Of a stretch of 64,000 nt of DNA, positions 45,676 through 54,934 are shown piece after piece. Position numbers and translations under genes: made by a program. The stretch's first letter is position 1; each line of letters starts with the position of its first letter. Source of the DNA: Aureibaculum marinum (lineage in GTDB: Bacteria; Bacteroidota; Bacteroidia; Flavobacteriales; Flavobacteriaceae); assembly GCF_003813905.1 (NCBI RefSeq), contig NZ_RPFJ01000009.1, positions 1 through 64,000 of the forward strand, given 5' to 3'. The notes below the pieces were generated by a model, which searched no databases, was not told where the DNA came from, and worked only from the letters and a program-made list of their open reading frames with translations.

Positions 45676-46502
45676 GAACCCTATTTTTAATATTCATATC
45701 ATTGATTTCCACTTTCGTGAAAGCTCAAACAGACACAGTACTAGATACAATTTATGCAAACGATACTAAAAATGTTGCGTTATTTTTCCCAGAACCTATT
45801 AGACAGGGCATAACCGGTTCGGATAATTTTGTTTTCAGCTATAATCGTGAAAAAGAACAATATTTCGGGCTGCTTCAGGCTAAACCTGGCAAAGAAAGTA
45901 ATCTACTGGTAGTCAACAGGAATGGTGCAATTTTTTCGTATATTGTAAGATATAAGAAGCATCTGTCAAAGCTCAATTATTTTATCCCATTATCAAATAG
46001 TATTGGGAATGAAAAGCCAATTGTAACCGATTCGATTCAGGTTGTAACTTCTGAAAAAAATATAGATAACAGAACCTACTATTATCAAAAATTCTGCTCC
46101 TATCTTCTTAACAGAAACCAACGTATTGGTCGGATTAAGAAGCGAATGCAAGGCATTGTCTTGAATGTTGAGAATGTTGTTTTTGATAAAGAAGAACTCT
46201 ACTTTGTTATCCAGATTGAGAATAATTCTACGTTGGATTACGATTTGAATTTTTTGAACCTCTCAATCGAGACTCGACAAAAAGGGAAAAAGAAATCTTT
46301 ACAGAGTTTATATCAAGAACCTATTTACAAACACTATCTACCTTCAAAAATTGCAGAAGGAAAAATGGTGCGGTTTGTTTATGTAATGCCCAAATTTTCA
46401 TTGTCCAATGACCGTAGGGCAATTTTAGAATTGAACGAGAAAGATGGCGAACGAAATATAAAACTGAATATATCACATAGATATATCAATAACCCAAATT
46501 AA
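45672..46502 (+). CDS. traN: Conjugative transposon protein TraN (VirB9-like, DUF4138)
   Basis: A 276-residue exported protein (signal peptide to TFVKA-QT) with the TraN pattern: early NDTKNVALFFPEPIRQGITGSDNFVFSYNRE and C-terminal KIAEGKMVRFVYVMPKFSLSNDRRAILELNEKDG. It forms the outer part of the core complex with TraM. The start overlaps the traM stop by four bases. It is followed by a lipoprotein gene after 7 bases. Confidence 0.9.
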   Translation: MRTLFLIFISLISTFVKAQTDTVLDTIYANDTKNVALFFPEPIRQGITGSDNFVFSYNREKEQYFGLLQAKPGKESNLLVVNRNGAIFSYIVRYKKHLSKLNYFIPLSNSIGNEKPIVTDSIQVVTSEKNIDNRTYYYQKFCSYLLNRNQRIGRIKKRMQGIVLNVENVVFDKEELYFVIQIENNSTLDYDLNFLNLSIETRQKGKKKSLQSLYQEPIYKHYLPSKIAEGKMVRFVYVMPKFSLSNDRRAILELNEKDGERNIKLNISHRYINNPN

Positions 46503-46509
46503 TAATATT

Positions 46510-46872
46510 ATGAAAAGATTACTTATTTGCCCACTTGTACTTCTATTTATTTCCTGTGCCGGGAATAATAATATGTCCCACACCGAAACAGCTCAAATTG
46601 TTGCTGAAAGTTTCTTCTCAAAAGATGAATCAGCTTTAAAAAAGCATACAACATCAGATGGATATGCCAGTTTAATCACAGTTCAAAATATGATACCAGA
46701 TTCTGATAAGGAAATTAAAGTAGAGATTTTGGATGAAGCTATTGAAGGTGAAATTGCCTGGGTAAAATATAAAACCTCTTTTGATGGAAAGTCTGGTATC
46801 TTTAAACTCGTCAAAGAAAATGACCAATGGAAAGTGACGAGTAAAGGACCGAGAGAGAAAGGGCCTTTTTAA
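46510..46872 (+). CDS. Small lipoprotein, DUF4878-like (NTF2 fold)
   Basis: A 120-residue lipoprotein (lipobox LLFISC, Cys16) with an NTF2/DUF4878-like domain: TETAQIVAESFFSKDESALKKH... and the ending GIFKLVKENDQWKVTSKGPREKGPF. It closes the tra run and may be the VirB7-like lipoprotein of the core complex; this is from position only. Its stop codon shares TTAA (46869-46872) with the stop of the convergent minus-strand nuclease gene, so no terminator separates them. Confidence 0.75.
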   Translation: MKRLLICPLVLLFISCAGNNNMSHTETAQIVAESFFSKDESALKKHTTSDGYASLITVQNMIPDSDKEIKVEILDEAIEGEIAWVKYKTSFDGKSGIFKLVKENDQWKVTSKGPREKGPF

Positions 46873-47489
46873 GCACTATTTAAAGAAGTGAAATCAAACA
46901 TAAAGTGTCTTATTACCATATCTTCGGGGTGTTTTGATTCATAATACTTATCGTGTAAGAGAAAGGATTTATGTTTCAAAAATTCAGGCTCCCTCTCGTC
47001 TTTTTTCAAAAGTGTATTAACCCCATTTACAGTTTTGTCTAAATCTCCTTCGAGTACATACCCAAGTAGGCATCCGTTTTCATATTTCTTGGAAACAAAA
47101 CTGTTAATTCCGGTATCAATATAACGTCGTTTTAAGCCCGAATCTTTTTCTTTAAGGTTCTTGGCTTCCATATGGTATTCATATTCTAAGGATGAATTTA
47201 TGGTTACCAACCTAAGGTCTATTCTAGGCAGTTTCGCAGAAAAACCCTTTTCCTTTTCTATATCATCTTTTGGCAAATGCTGTTCAATATTCGTAACGAT
47301 ACTCCACTTTAATCTTAGTGGGTTTTCTTTGATATGCTCGTGTAGTTCTGAAGTGATATCATTTTCATCCCAGTTTAGTTTGATGACCTTGGTTTCCATA
47401 GCTGAAACATAAGATTCTGTTATCAGCTGAAAGCATTTTTCTTCAAAGCCTCCTTTGAAGCTAGCAACTATTACTTTGCTTAATCCCAT
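46869..47489 (-). CDS. Putative PD-(D/E)XK nuclease partner of the DNA methylase
   Basis: A 206-residue cytoplasmic protein of no family I can name with certainty. It shows a restriction-endonuclease-like core: PRIDLRL with D91, then YEYHMEAKNL with E108-A-K110, i.e. D-x16-E-x-K, followed by a helical tail with FVSKKYENGCLLGYVLEGD. It starts 3 bases after the methyltransferase stop on the same strand and must be in its operon. A plausible reading is a restriction subunit or effector of a two-gene restriction-modification system. The catalytic residues are by pattern only. It overlaps the stop of the convergent lipoprotein gene. Confidence 0.6.
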   Translation of the reverse strand: MGLSKVIVASFKGGFEEKCFQLITESYVSAMETKVIKLNWDENDITSELHEHIKENPLRLKWSIVTNIEQHLPKDDIEKEKGFSAKLPRIDLRLVTINSSLEYEYHMEAKNLKEKDSGLKRRYIDTGINSFVSKKYENGCLLGYVLEGDLDKTVNGVNTLLKKDEREPEFLKHKSFLLHDKYYESKHPEDMVIRHFMFDFTSLNSA

Positions 47490-47492
47490 TTA

Positions 47493-50400
47493 TTATACTT
47501 CATTAAGGATTTCCAGTATTAATTCTGAAGCATCTTCAATCGCCATCGATTGAGTCCAGAATCGCCTCTGATTGGGACGAACAATAAAAATCTCGTTGCC
47601 TGTTTTATAATTTAATTTTTTTCTGAAATAGATGTTAGTTGCTTTCTTTTGCCATAATTCTTTATCCAATTCCCGCGATATGTCTTGTAAATCAACACTA
47701 GACATTGAAACTTCCTTTTCTGAATCTCCAAACATAATTTTGGTTATCATTAAAGGTGAGAAATGATTTATATTTTCATAAACGGTACAATTAGCATATA
47801 GGTTCTGATTTTGCAAAAAGTCATTTAAATGTTGTGAAACTTTTATGGCATAATCTCGAATTTCATCTTTATTGGTTGGACCGAGGACATATTGATATTT
47901 CTTGATTAATAATGGAATTGTGAATTCTACAAAATTGTCTACAATTAAACTTTCATCGATTGAAAAGTCAAAGCATTTGGATATATAGCTATCAATTTCC
48001 TGTTCAAACTTTTTTGTGTTGGTGTTGAAAATTTTAGATTCCTCAATTATCAACCTATCATAAATATCAGCAAGGTGATGTAAGTTCTTTTTTGTCAAAG
48101 AAAATGGTAGTCGATAAACTTCATTTGGTTTGATTTCTTCTCTTTCTATTCCTATAGATGCGGAACACAAGAAAAGGTAATAATAGGCAAGTTTTGAGTT
48201 TATAAAACAAGTTAATCCCTTAAGTAATTTTGAGTCTGAGTGGCTAAGCCCTAGAACTTTACTATTAAACGAACAGGCTTCATCTTCATAAGAAGCACAA
48301 ATTTTCCAATTAGAAAGACCTTCCTTAATTAAGATATGTGGTGCAAAATAAGTTTTTTTTGCGCCCACACGTCTAAATACATTAATCGTGGGTAAGTCCT
48401 CCACTTGCACACCGTAATATTTGGCATATATCTCCTTTGACCTCTGAGTAAGCCCAGAATTCAAATCTGAAAATGAGTGTGAAATGTAACGTCTAATGTT
48501 CTTAGGGGCAATGTATCTGTTTGGAATTTCGTTGTCTACTTTCGGGTTCTTAGTAGAATTATTCAAAAATTGTAATCCAGAACCCTTATAAATTTTTTCA
48601 TCTGAAATAAACTGTTCGAGACTGTCTGAAGTATTTAGTTTTTGTATTAAATTAATATCTCCTATTCCACCCCACATTGCAATTTTCCAAATTTTTGAGG
48701 TCGGTTTTTTGCATTCTTCACGAGGAAGATATTTCAAATCTGTGCCATCAATGCTAACACCTTCTATAACATTGGACTTAATGTAAGTCTTAGGGGCATA
48801 ATAGACAATTGTATCAGATTTTTTCTTTGGTTGATTTTTTCTGTAAAATGCAATACTTATTGGTCCCGTAGCCGAACCGAATAATTGACCACCAAAGTCT
48901 TTAGGTGCATTCCTTAATATTGAAAAGTTATAAATCTTCTCAACATAGCATTCGTTAAAAAGCCACTTCCTAAAATTCTGATATGTTATCTTGGTATTGG
49001 TGAGGATTTTGGTATTAAAAATCAAGGCAATTTCTCCATTCTCAGAAAAGGTTGTTGCTTTGTGTAAAAATGGTAAAACCATTTCTTTAGCGAAACCATA
49101 TTTATCGCTATAATCACGTATAGATTGAGATAGGTTCTTAGTTCCAAAAGGCGGATTTCCTACCACCAAATCAAAATCTAATCTTTCTACTTGTGGATTT
49201 TGCTGAATAGTATCGCTTCGGAATAGATTATTACCTTGTTCGACCAGAGTACCATCCGAAGGGTCGTTTATCAAATAAGGCAAGCAATAGTCCTTATTCT
49301 GCCAAATCGTTTTTGGATTTAAGTTGTCTACCAGGGCAAGATAAAGACTAAATGCGGCAACTTTTATAGACTGCGGGTGTATCTCTACACCAAATATATT
49401 ATCCGTAAGTAGCTTCTTCAATTTATTAAAGTCAGTAAGCTTCTCCCCTTTGGCATTTTCGTAACGCTTGACCAAGCGTTTAAAACTTTCAACCAAAAAA
49501 ATACCTGAACCACAAGTTGGGTCCAATATCTTAACATTAAATTCTTTTTCTGCCCTAGAGATTGGTAATTTCTCATTCAATATGAGTTCTACTAGAGAAG
49601 GCGGTGTGTAAAATGTACCGGTGTCTTGCTTTAAAGTAGGGTTTATTTCCGCAAGGAAGTTTTCATAGATTTCACTCAACAACTCTATTTGAATAATACT
49701 GAAATCGAACAGGCGTAAATCCTCAAAAAGGTTCTGCTGTAAGGAATTATCGTTACCATTAATAAAACACTTTTTGATAATTAGCAAATGCTCTCTGGAA
49801 ATTGATTCATTTCTATCTACTGTAAAAACATTACCGTTAAAGTATTCTTCTAGCTTCCGAAAAAGAGAATAAGTTTTATCAGCATCATCCAGAATGTCAA
49901 AGTAAGACTTTGCACCTTTTTTTATTTCTGAATAGAATTTTTCATCTGTTGCGCCCCTGTCTTCTAAATACAAAAGAAATAAAGAGCGCATTATTATTTT
50001 GTGAATAAGGTTGATTTCTAAACCTTCCTCTTGTAATTGTTTGGCCGTGTAGGTGAGACTCTCTACAAGATATTTATCAACTCTTCGTTGAAGACTTATC
50101 TTCTTCCTAATCTCAAATGCCTCTTCCAATGTCCAAATGATACCTGTATCAATGGCTATAGTAGAAAATAGATTTTGAAGCTGTTTGAGCTTGGTTTTAT
50201 CTGAGAACTTGTAAGACTCAATTTCGAGAGTTTTGAGCTCCTTCTTATAATCAAAATCGTCAGTTTTAATCAAAAGAGGTTTCTCAGCGCAATTATATAT
50301 ACGAATTTCTGTTTCCGAATAAACATAAAGGAAAATTACTTTTTTGAAGTTCCATATTTTTTTTTGAGCAATTGCAACTTCTCGAAGGGCAAAGTCATCA

Positions 50401-50597
50401 AATTTTTGAACTTTCTTTAAAAAAACCGCTGGATAGCTATTGTGATTTTCATCGGTACTGAAATAAATTTCATCAATACCAAAATCCTTAACTTGATTGA
50501 TTACAACTAATTGACTTTCAGAAACTTGATTGGATTCTGAAGTAATAGACACGGCCTTATTCAAGCCTAAATTTTCTATTATATCAAAATCAATCAT
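47493..50597 (-). CDS. N6-adenine DNA methyltransferase, Eco57I/PglX-like
   Basis: A 1034-residue class I SAM-dependent DNA methylase. Motif I LDPTCGSGIFLVESF is near residue 360 and catalytic motif IV VVGNPPFG near residue 480. Upstream is a helical domain (about 170-340, with GTFYTPPSLVELIL just before motif I). The C-terminal ~450 residues should be the target-recognition region (FISDEKIYKGSGLQFLNNST; NYKTGNEIFIVRP). The N-terminus (IDEIYFSTDENHNSYPAVFLKKV ... IWNFKKVIFLYVYSE) occupies the place of a type IIG nuclease domain, but I do not see a clear E-x-K there. With the small partner downstream it looks like a cargo restriction/defence pair set into the conjugation module. Confidence 0.9.
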   Translation of the reverse strand: MIDFDIIENLGLNKAVSITSESNQVSESQLVVINQVKDFGIDEIYFSTDENHNSYPAVFLKKVQKFDDFALREVAIAQKKIWNFKKVIFLYVYSETEIRIYNCAEKPLLIKTDDFDYKKELKTLEIESYKFSDKTKLKQLQNLFSTIAIDTGIIWTLEEAFEIRKKISLQRRVDKYLVESLTYTAKQLQEEGLEINLIHKIIMRSLFLLYLEDRGATDEKFYSEIKKGAKSYFDILDDADKTYSLFRKLEEYFNGNVFTVDRNESISREHLLIIKKCFINGNDNSLQQNLFEDLRLFDFSIIQIELLSEIYENFLAEINPTLKQDTGTFYTPPSLVELILNEKLPISRAEKEFNVKILDPTCGSGIFLVESFKRLVKRYENAKGEKLTDFNKLKKLLTDNIFGVEIHPQSIKVAAFSLYLALVDNLNPKTIWQNKDYCLPYLINDPSDGTLVEQGNNLFRSDTIQQNPQVERLDFDLVVGNPPFGTKNLSQSIRDYSDKYGFAKEMVLPFLHKATTFSENGEIALIFNTKILTNTKITYQNFRKWLFNECYVEKIYNFSILRNAPKDFGGQLFGSATGPISIAFYRKNQPKKKSDTIVYYAPKTYIKSNVIEGVSIDGTDLKYLPREECKKPTSKIWKIAMWGGIGDINLIQKLNTSDSLEQFISDEKIYKGSGLQFLNNSTKNPKVDNEIPNRYIAPKNIRRYISHSFSDLNSGLTQRSKEIYAKYYGVQVEDLPTINVFRRVGAKKTYFAPHILIKEGLSNWKICASYEDEACSFNSKVLGLSHSDSKLLKGLTCFINSKLAYYYLFLCSASIGIEREEIKPNEVYRLPFSLTKKNLHHLADIYDRLIIEESKIFNTNTKKFEQEIDSYISKCFDFSIDESLIVDNFVEFTIPLLIKKYQYVLGPTNKDEIRDYAIKVSQHLNDFLQNQNLYANCTVYENINHFSPLMITKIMFGDSEKEVSMSSVDLQDISRELDKELWQKKATNIYFRKKLNYKTGNEIFIVRPNQRRFWTQSMAIEDASELILEILNEV

Positions 50598-50648
50598 ATC
50601 GAAAGTTGTCCAAAATACCTGATAGTTAGTTACATACTAAATTAATCC

Positions 50649-50656
50649 CAAAGGTA
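50649..50656 (-). promoter_or_regulatory. -7 box TACCTTTG for the methylase operon
   Basis: On the minus strand TACCTTTG matches TAnnTTTG and lies 51 bases before the methylase ATG. No clear -33 TTG at the right distance. Confidence 0.35.
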
Positions 50657-50801
50657 CAAATGATTTTGCGATTTTGATAATTGAAGTTTTACTATTATTT
50701 GGAAATATTCCAAAAAATTGGATAAAGCAATTACTAGCCTTATTAAACAGATTCTACATTAATATGACGACTATAGGTTTTAACCAAATTAAGCATAGAA
50801 A

Positions 50802-52388
50802 CTATTTAAAAATTGACCTTGCCTCCTCATAAACCTGCTCAAAATTCTCCTCTAAATCAACCTGAGAAAACTGCTTCGATATATTAGGTAATTCTCGTTG
50901 AATATTAGCCAATTTAAATTTAATTTTCTTGTCTTTTCCATCAGCATAAGTAATAAACTCGCCCTGTTTTAACCTGAAGAACACATCTGCTCTAATTTTT
51001 GGGATTTCTTTCTCTCCAGTCGTAATACGTGTATCGAAATCAAGATTATGCCCACGGCTAATACTCTTGGTTGGGTCTTTGATAATTTCAAAAAAGCGTT
51101 CGTAATATTTAGCCGTATCTGGGTCATTTACCTTTCCAAAAAATTGATAAGACAAATTGCTCAAAATTGCTTTACTCGCCTTATCGCCGTACATCATATC
51201 ATTCTGAATTTTGTCCTGCATCACATAGATGGTGGCAATATCATAGCTTCTCAACGTTGCAGGAATTCGATGCATATTCAATAATCGGATGGTAGGCGCT
51301 TCTTCCATTAGCAAGAACGACGAATTAGAATTTCGTACGCTCATTTGTTTAGTAATGGTGTGAATTATGGTTGCAATTACTGGCGAATACGATGTTTCAA
51401 ATTTTGGATTGTTTACTACGGAAATGATGGCAGGATTATCTTTGCTATTTATATTTAATGGTACTTCGTCTGCGGATAATGCCATAAAAATACGTTGTGT
51501 ACTAATGCGTTTTAGTGCATTGGCCAAGGTGCTTTTAACGCCAGCTGTCTGCCTATCGGAATCCTTTCCACTAATAAAAGCATCTGCCATTGCCCTTGAT
51601 GTTGTGTTGGTTTCCAAAAATTGGATAAGACTATCCGTGTCCAATAATTGATAAATAGCTATTAAATGGGGTAGCGTGCAATATTTAGGATAATCTGTTT
51701 TCAGTTTCCAAATTAAACCACCAATCAAACCTTCAGCAGCATCGTTAAAGAATTTGGTTGTGCCTGTAGTTCCTGATTCCCGTTGTTCCAAAAGGTTTTC
51801 AATTAGCACCCTCGACACTTCGTTTATACTTTCCTCGTTCTCTAAATAACGGGGCGCAATAGGATTTACCCTATGGATGATTTTATCGAAGGAAATGACC
51901 TTAAACGGAATATCGCCATCCTTAAAAAGCGGGTACGCTATTTCTGTTAGTTCAAAGTCTTTGTAGTCGTGTATGATTCCGCAAAAGTCCTCTTTCCTGA
52001 AATGGTTGAGAAACCCATAAACTACACTTTCGGTTTTTCCACTTCCGGCGGATCCGATGACGGATGCGCCACGTTTAATATTATCCAGTTTGAAGTTTCC
52101 TTTGTTCGTAGAAAAACTGACTTGGTATTTCGTATTTCCATTTTGTACGTTTTCAGTTTTATGCAGAAAAACAAACAATCCTGTATTAATTAGCATTAGA
52201 GGACACACTAAATACAATAATATCAACACTAATTCATTCCCTTCAGAAATATAGAAAACGAGAAATGAAAGCATAGTGATATTTAATAAGAACGCATATT
52301 TGGTTATGCGAAACATCACATAGAAAACAGTACTGGTCAAACCAATGATTGAAAGTATTGTTATAAGATTGTCTATTTCCATACCCAC
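50802..52388 (-). CDS. mobC: Type IV coupling protein (VirD4/MobC-like)
   Basis: A 528-residue P-loop ATPase that links relaxase-bound DNA to the secretion channel. It has N-terminal membrane helices (TSTVFYVMFRITKYAFLLNITMLSFLVFYI; LVLILLYLVCPLMLINTGLFVFL), Walker A VIGSAGSGKTES, Walker B/TraM-recognition SFLLMEEAPTIRL, and a C-terminal acidic tail. The frame starts at GTG (52388), which shares one base with the MobB stop; ATG at 52382 (residue 3) is an alternative. 204 bases of spacer follow before the methylase operon. Confidence 0.9.
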   Translation of the reverse strand: MGMEIDNLITILSIIGLTSTVFYVMFRITKYAFLLNITMLSFLVFYISEGNELVLILLYLVCPLMLINTGLFVFLHKTENVQNGNTKYQVSFSTNKGNFKLDNIKRGASVIGSAGSGKTESVVYGFLNHFRKEDFCGIIHDYKDFELTEIAYPLFKDGDIPFKVISFDKIIHRVNPIAPRYLENEESINEVSRVLIENLLEQRESGTTGTTKFFNDAAEGLIGGLIWKLKTDYPKYCTLPHLIAIYQLLDTDSLIQFLETNTTSRAMADAFISGKDSDRQTAGVKSTLANALKRISTQRIFMALSADEVPLNINSKDNPAIISVVNNPKFETSYSPVIATIIHTITKQMSVRNSNSSFLLMEEAPTIRLLNMHRIPATLRSYDIATIYVMQDKIQNDMMYGDKASKAILSNLSYQFFGKVNDPDTAKYYERFFEIIKDPTKSISRGHNLDFDTRITTGEKEIPKIRADVFFRLKQGEFITYADGKDKKIKFKLANIQRELPNISKQFSQVDLEENFEQVYEEARSIFK

Positions 52389-53419
52389 TATATTCCTATG
52401 GAACTTGATTTAATTGCTATTTCTGCACCACGTCTTAATCGTTTGAAAACACGAAGTGCAATTTGCGCCTGAGTAACAGGAATACTTGGAACGATTGGCA
52501 ATCCCGTTTTCGTCATCATTTTGAAAGCCAATGCTCTTTCGTTAGCTGGTAACTTCATCAAGGCAGCAAAGTAGAGCTTGGGGTTTTTAACAAAATCTTT
52601 TCGTGCCTTATAGGTCTCGGCAAAATTGCGTTTATAACCAAAAGTCTTGTCAAACGTCTTTTCCGCTTTCTCAAAAAATTTATCTCTGTCAAAACCACGT
52701 TTTACGTTTTTACCGTGCATTTCAACTTCCGAAGCTTTATGTTTACTTCCTGGGGAAAGACTGACCGAATTGGAAGCATCCTTTCTACTCACGATGATAT
52801 GAATGTGACTTTGGTTCCCATCTTTTACCATTCCCTGGACAATCCGTTTTCCATTTTGCTGATATGGTGCTAGGCGTTCTAATCGTGAAATTTCTTTTTG
52901 CAGTTTTCTGATGTTCCCTTCAGCTCTTCCTTCTTGGACATTTCGGATATCCGTTTTGAGATGAAGTATTTTCGTAGCGAAAGGTTGGTTTTCTTTTATC
53001 TGCTTATCCGTTCCTTTAAAGGTGCGTTGGTGTTCGATTTTTGCAAAATATTTTATGTCGTCTATCGTAATTGGTCGCCCATTTATTTCACGATTGAAGC
53101 TGGCAACATAATCCTTCATCAACTCACGAGTGTAGGTTTTTAAATCTTGGCTATTATTCTGAAGTTTACGCAATTCATATTTTGAAGGACTGACTGTAAT
53201 TGAATAAAATTTAGGTTCTTTCTTTTTTAATTTTGCGGTGTTTCCATCAATCTCTTTTACAACTTCTTCAGCGGAAATCTCATCGCCATATTGATTAAAA
53301 AAATGTTCCATATCCTGTTGTTCCAAACCTTGATTTTCTTTCTCCAAATACCCAACAAAATCTGCCGAACTTTGTGAGTAATTTGTACCCAATTTTTGTG
53401 CTGTGATTGTAATGTACAT
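52388..53419 (-). CDS. mobB: Relaxase MobB (DUF5712-type)
   Basis: A 343-residue DNA relaxase. The N-terminus MYITITAQKLGTNYSQSSADFVGYLEKEN is typical of Bacteroidota MobB (BfmB/DUF5712). The histidine metal motif is GNQSHIHIIVSRKD. A catalytic Tyr is probably near the N-terminus (TNYSQSS or GYLEKEN), not certain. It nicks oriT and leads the strand into the recipient. It is 11 bases after mobA and one base overlaps the coupling-protein start. Confidence 0.88.
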   Translation of the reverse strand: MYITITAQKLGTNYSQSSADFVGYLEKENQGLEQQDMEHFFNQYGDEISAEEVVKEIDGNTAKLKKKEPKFYSITVSPSKYELRKLQNNSQDLKTYTRELMKDYVASFNREINGRPITIDDIKYFAKIEHQRTFKGTDKQIKENQPFATKILHLKTDIRNVQEGRAEGNIRKLQKEISRLERLAPYQQNGKRIVQGMVKDGNQSHIHIIVSRKDASNSVSLSPGSKHKASEVEMHGKNVKRGFDRDKFFEKAEKTFDKTFGYKRNFAETYKARKDFVKNPKLYFAALMKLPANERALAFKMMTKTGLPIVPSIPVTQAQIALRVFKRLRRGAEIAIKSSSIGI

Positions 53420-53430
53420 AGCTTAAAAAA

Positions 53431-53811
53431 TTAGAGTTGATTACTTGTGTTTTGTTTTTCACGAAAGCGCACTTCTTTCTTTTCTTCAGCATATTTCTTT
53501 TCTACGATTAGCGGCTTTTTAGTTGGTTCTTCTGTTTCAAAAAGAGATTGAATCATTGCTACCGTAGGTTTGGTTTGTGTCTTTTCGACATCCCTCATTA
53601 TAGCAATAACTGCATTGATTCTTTTAAGTAATTTGGCTTCTATGGTTCGCCCTGTTGGACCTAATTTTTCCTTTGGCGAAATTTCATTATAGAGGAAAAA
53701 GTCGAGCATTGTAGCCATCGCTTCGGTGTGCGATTTGAAGTAAGTACGTGAGAAAGTTTGGAAACGTTTTGCAGTTTCTTTTTTAAATCTAATTCCAGTA
53801 AATGAGTCCAT
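53431..53811 (-). CDS. mobA: Mobilisation protein MobA/BfmA (ribbon-helix-helix)
   Basis: A 126-residue accessory relaxosome protein. It starts MDSFTGIRFKKETAKRFQTFSRTYFKSHTEAMATMLDFFL, the ribbon-helix-helix-like pattern of BfmA/BtgA proteins, followed by a helical charged C-terminus. It binds oriT and helps the relaxase. First gene of the mob operon; the direct repeats and hairpins upstream (53822-54008) are its likely targets. Confidence 0.85.
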   Translation of the reverse strand: MDSFTGIRFKKETAKRFQTFSRTYFKSHTEAMATMLDFFLYNEISPKEKLGPTGRTIEAKLLKRINAVIAIMRDVEKTQTKPTVAMIQSLFETEEPTKKPLIVEKKYAEEKKEVRFREKQNTSNQL

Positions 53812-53821
53812 ATTTCGCCGA

Positions 53822-53874
53822 TTTGTCGCAAAATCTTCCCTAAAAATGGGCGTTCACAGCCCGTTTGTCGCAAA
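53822..53874. repeat. Direct repeats TTTGTCGCAAA flanking a hairpin
   Basis: TTTGTCGCAAA occurs at 53822-53832 and 53864-53874, exactly 42 bp apart (four helical turns). Between them GGGC-N7-GCCC (about 53848-53862) forms a small hairpin. It lies just upstream of mobA, so it may be an operator or MobA-binding site. Confidence 0.55.
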
Positions 53875-53932
53875 TCGTTGATTGTCAAGAAATTAAAATA
53901 TATTTAATTAACTGATAATCAGGTAATTAAAA

Positions 53933-54008
53933 ACGAAAAGGAATCCGAAACATCGCGAAGCGTGTTACCCTCTTGCTATTCCTTTTCGTCCCGCTCGCGG
54001 GACGAAAA
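53933..54008. promoter_or_regulatory. Candidate oriT: two alternative long hairpins
   Basis: ACGAAAAGGAAT (53933-53944) is the exact inverse of ATTCCTTTTCGT (53978-53989). Overlapping that arm, TTTTCGTCCCGC (53983-53994) pairs perfectly with GCGGGACGAAAA (53997-54008) over a 2-base loop. The two hairpins exclude each other. The GC-rich core stands out in AT-rich DNA, and the position 120-200 bases upstream of mobA fits an origin of transfer. Further inverted bits (GCCGATTACC at about 54030 with GGTATCGGC at about 54088) lie beside it. The 433-base gap (53812-54244) has no gene. Confidence 0.6.
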
Positions 54009-54193
54009 TCCATACAATCCGGCTAAAAAGCCGATTACCACTTTCAAGGAAAATAATTTTCCGATATGTTAAATTTCGATGTGTAAGGGTATCGGCGAAA
54101 GTCAAAAATTGGATAACCTTACTTTAATTTGTATGCTGAATTTCAGCATTGTAAAGATACATTTTTTTCTTGAATAGGATATGAATTACACAC

Positions 54194-54221
54194 AAAAACA
54201 CCTCTAAAAATTCAGAGGTGT
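54194..54221 (-). terminator. Terminator after the radC-like operon
   Basis: ACACCTCT / AGAGGTGT (54198-54205 and 54214-54221), perfect 8-bp stem, with a T run on the minus strand (complement of 54194-54198). It follows the small gene at 54245-54442. Confidence 0.75.
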
Positions 54222-54244
54222 TAGATTCAAAAAAAATGAAAAAA

Positions 54245-54442
54245 TTATATATTGAATACGTATGTGTAGGAATACAAATTCCGAAGTGCTTCTTCCTCAA
54301 TTACCGTTTCAAAACAGATATAATTTTCCTTTACGTATTTGCGGATAGCATCCCCAAATTTTCGTTCCACATCCTTTTTAGAATTTTCTAAAAGTCGGTT
54401 TTGAGCCTCTTCGCTCAAGTCTGTAAAATTGAGATATACCAT
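54245..54442 (-). CDS. Small hypothetical protein (65 residues)
   Basis: A short helical, charged protein (LSEEAQNRLLENSKKDVERKFGDAIRKYVKENYICFE). No family recognised. It starts 11 bases after the RadC-like gene on the same strand and is followed by a good terminator, so it is likely a real last gene of that operon. Its size and charge would suit a regulator or antirestriction-like partner, but nothing shows this. Confidence 0.6.
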   Translation of the reverse strand: MVYLNFTDLSEEAQNRLLENSKKDVERKFGDAIRKYVKENYICFETVIEEEALRNLYSYTYVFNI

Positions 54443-54453
54443 AGTTATTTGTT

Positions 54454-54903
54454 TTACAAAATTCCGTTATCAGAAAAACTATAGTAATCGCCATCGGGCG
54501 CAAAAATCAAATGGTCTAATAATCGGATGTCAAAAATAGATGCAGCTTTTTTGATTTTGCTTGTCAATTTTATATCTGCTTTACTTGGTTCCAACTTACC
54601 ACTTGGATGATTATGTGCTAATATCAAACCTACTGAAAGTGACTTTAAAACAGTTGCAAATAGAATACGCATATCTACTAAAGTCCCTGCAATTCCACCT
54701 TGTGAAATTTGGCAGATACCTTTCACTTTATTACTGTTATTCAAGAGTAAAATTTTAAATGACTCTTGTAACTCCATAGTACGTTTATCCCAATTTTGAA
54801 AAAGGACTTCCGCAGCTTGTGCAGAGGATGAAACCTGTACCCAATCCTTGGATTTGATACCACCCTCATAACTTATTTTTATTTCGTTAACTTGTGCTTT
54901 CAT
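54454..54903 (-). CDS. radC: RadC-like JAB/MPN-domain protein
   Basis: A 149-residue protein with the JAMM metalloprotease pattern LILAHNHPSGKLEPSKADIKLT (H-x-H-P-S-G, then the Asp), preceded by FKILLLNNSNKVKGICQISQGGIAGTLVDMR. Short RadC-like proteins of this type are common on Bacteroidota mobile elements; the biochemical role is unknown. It lies downstream of ssb but is separated from it by a terminator. Confidence 0.88.
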   Translation of the reverse strand: MKAQVNEIKISYEGGIKSKDWVQVSSSAQAAEVLFQNWDKRTMELQESFKILLLNNSNKVKGICQISQGGIAGTLVDMRILFATVLKSLSVGLILAHNHPSGKLEPSKADIKLTSKIKKAASIFDIRLLDHLIFAPDGDYYSFSDNGIL

Positions 54904-54934
54904 TGTGCATATAATTAATGTGTGAATAATGAAA

